Assembly: GCA_963920665.1 (NCBI GenBank)
Contig: OY987265.1
Location: 14,327,001-14,391,000, forward strand
DNA: 64,000 nt
Source: Straminergon stramineum
Lineage: Eukaryota > Streptophyta > Bryopsida > Hypnales > Calliergonaceae
Direction of reading: 5' to 3'
Shown here: positions 62,401 to 64,000 of the stretch, in pieces
How the letters are laid out: each line of letters opens with the position of its first letter
Numbering within the stretch: the stretch's first letter is position 1
Program-made: the position numbers and the translations under genes
The notes under the pieces: generated by a model
Databases searched by the model: none
Told to the model about the DNA's origin: nothing
What the model saw: only the letters and a program-made list of their open reading frames with translations

Positions 62401-64000
62401 TGTGTGTTCGTTGTGCTTGATTGGCTAACCCGGAAGTACCCTAACTAATAACAGATAGTCCACCTTAGAAGCTGTTAGTTGCTTTCATTAATTTTCCAAG
62501 CTTATTGGTACTGTTAATAGATGTAAGACAAGATATCTTTTTTTCCATCGATTGATTTTGTTCCCTTTTTTGAAGCTTCCTAAAAGATTTATTTTAATCC
62601 TCGTAGATTTGTAAGCGGGCAAATTTGGCCATTAGGGGTTAATTCATGAATGTGGTGTTTGAATTTCATGTGTTTTTCTTTTTCCTTGGTGGTCTTGCAG
62701 ATAAGCTACTGTACTCTTCCGAAAAGTTCGACCCAAAGTTTTTCCTGTCCCACGTGCACCAGAACACTGCTGCCGCTGATTTCGAAGGAGCAGAGCAGGG
62801 ACTGAAGGAGGACTTAAAATTGCGCAACAATGAACTGAAGAAGCTCGTCAAGGAAAATTTTGATTGCTTCATTTCGTGTAAAAATACCATCGATGGTAAG
62901 TGGAGTTCAACACTGTATTGAGCTCACATTTTGTGAATTTGAACTCACCATCACCTATGAACATGGGAGAAAAGCATGTGAACAAAAGTGGTGTTTGGGT
63001 TATTACTGCAGACATACACACGAAGTTGCAGCAGATCGAGTCAAACACTGAAGGGGGAGGAACTTTGCATCTTAGTAACTCCATCAAGCAGGTTGAGGAT
63101 GTTGCAAATCGTGCGTTTTCACCACTTTTGGAGCGACAGGTATATTATCTTTATTTTTTTTAAAGATATGAAATTTTCTTTTACCATTTTCTTTTGTATC
63201 CTTGTAACACTGCTTTGTATAAAGTACTGCACATTTTAGCAACCATGTATTCAATACCCAACAGAATGTACTCAGGGCATTCATATATCAACTCCTACAG
63301 AAAAGAATTTAAGATGTTTCCTATCGGCTCAGTATATTCTCTTCTTGAATTGTATATCTAGAGGACATTCTATTGGTGTTGGGTATGCAGTTGGTGAAAC
63401 GTGCATCTACCTTATTTGTTTGCGAGTGAACGATACTCTAAGATAGTGTATTTCGGGTATGCTTGTGCAACCTTTTAACCGGTATAATTGCCCGAATGGC
63501 CAATAGTGGCTTCCATATCTATTGGAGTTGAAATGGATAGTTCATTTCTAAAGCTTCGAGGAAGGTAGCTAAGCATTCCATTTGAAAGAAAGAAATCCTT
63601 TAGTACATATTTAAATGGTAAAATTATGTTTTGGAAGCAACCACAATTGAATGTGAACTTCCAATGTGAAACTTTCTAGTATTACATTGGCACTCAGATG
63701 TTAACAGTAATATGTATTGTTAAAGACTTTTGTGTTATAAAATGGTCCTTTAGTAGGCATCACATGATGTCAGCAGTTCGGGGTCACTGTTGTTCAGCAG
63801 TATCAGAAAAGTTCTGATATGTAAGATTGATTAGCTGATATTTTTTTGGTGACAGGCTCAAGTAGAACGTATTCGGTCCGTGCAAGGGATGTTGCAAAGA
63901 TTCAGAACTCTGTTTAATTTACCGAGCAGCATCAGAACTCACATCAGCAAGGGAGAGTATGACCAAGCCATTCGAGAATACAAGAAGGCGAAGTCCTTGG
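59458..64000 (+). CDS. SEC5: Exocyst complex component SEC5 (partial, 3' end outside window)
   Basis: Exons 59458-59991, 60937-61067, 61596-61831, 62701-62895, 63012-63139 and 63856 to the window end join in frame and give about 456 residues. The N-terminus is acidic (DDEEEELLQRAL), then Pro/Lys-rich (about residues 60-120), then acidic with LSISSEDDSF. The conserved body starts at DPLGLG-VIDVRSLTLVP and continues with LLYSSEKFDPKFFLSHVHQNT, KENFDCFISCKNTID, FSPLLERQAQVERIRSVQGM and LQRFRTLFNLP, as in plant SEC5. The product is a subunit of the octameric exocyst that tethers secretory vesicles to the plasma membrane and serves polar growth and cell-plate formation. The LLQRAL start resembles the LLQMAL of Arabidopsis SEC5A, supporting the ATG at 59458. 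The C-terminal part lies beyond 64000. Confidence 0.95.
61163..61223. repeat. Perfect 16-bp hairpin in SEC5 intron 2
   Basis: TGGCTACCAAAAGCAG (61163-61178) and CTGCTTTTGGTAGCCA (61208-61223) are exact complements with a 29-base loop. The pairing extends imperfectly outward into a T-rich/A-rich stretch. It lies between exons 2 and 3. Confidence 0.85.

Noticed and set aside
1..64000. CRISPR arrays, bacterial operons, rRNA or tRNA genes
   Set aside because: None seen by eye; gene structure is eukaryotic throughout. Short tRNA genes could be missed without a covariance-model scan.

Overview
The window is nuclear DNA from a land plant. Every recognisable gene is a plant-type nuclear gene with GT-AG introns, promoters carry telo-box motifs, and gene islands of moderate GC lie between long AT-rich stretches with no genes. 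The gene set (an anther-specific-type polyketide synthase, a thylakoid kinase, a peroxisomal APH/acyl-CoA dehydrogenase fusion) and its protein sequences fit a bryophyte, most likely a moss, but the species cannot be fixed from sequence alone. Gene models were built by hand from splice consensus, reading phase and recalled family sequences; no search was run.

Layout from left to right: the last codons of an unrecognised + strand gene (1-60); ribosomal protein L12 (3152-4427, +); a PAF1 homologue of the RNA polymerase II PAF1 complex (8269-12873, +, 12 exons); a type III polyketide synthase of the ASCL/LAP5-LAP6 type (16058-18613, +, 4 exons); an NDR1/HIN1-like membrane protein (19883-20632, -, 1 exon); an AT-rich desert; a small CCCH zinc-finger gene with four 25-residue tandem repeats (27021-28130, -); an STN8-type thylakoid protein kinase (29315-32542, -, 4 exons) divergently paired with an IBR3/ACAD10-11 homologue (33751-40232, +, 17 exons); a KDZ-transposase-like relic (about 41055-41696, -); a TVP38/TMEM64 (VTT domain) membrane protein (42274-43407, -); a repeat-rich desert; a TITAN-like/CENATAC zinc-finger protein (48328-51451, -, 7 exons); another repeat-rich desert; and the 5' two-thirds or less of the exocyst gene SEC5 (59458 to the window end, +).

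The genes are unrelated housekeeping or metabolic genes and do not form a pathway. The deserts hold the least explained material. It includes a family of terminal-inverted-repeat elements ending in TTAACCCCTAAA: two larger elements of 933 and 650 bp, two diverged 230-bp copies, and single ends or half-copies elsewhere. There is also a probable solo LTR, a second small inverted-repeat element, and several long perfect palindromes. The most distinctive coding find is the repeat-bearing CCCH protein.
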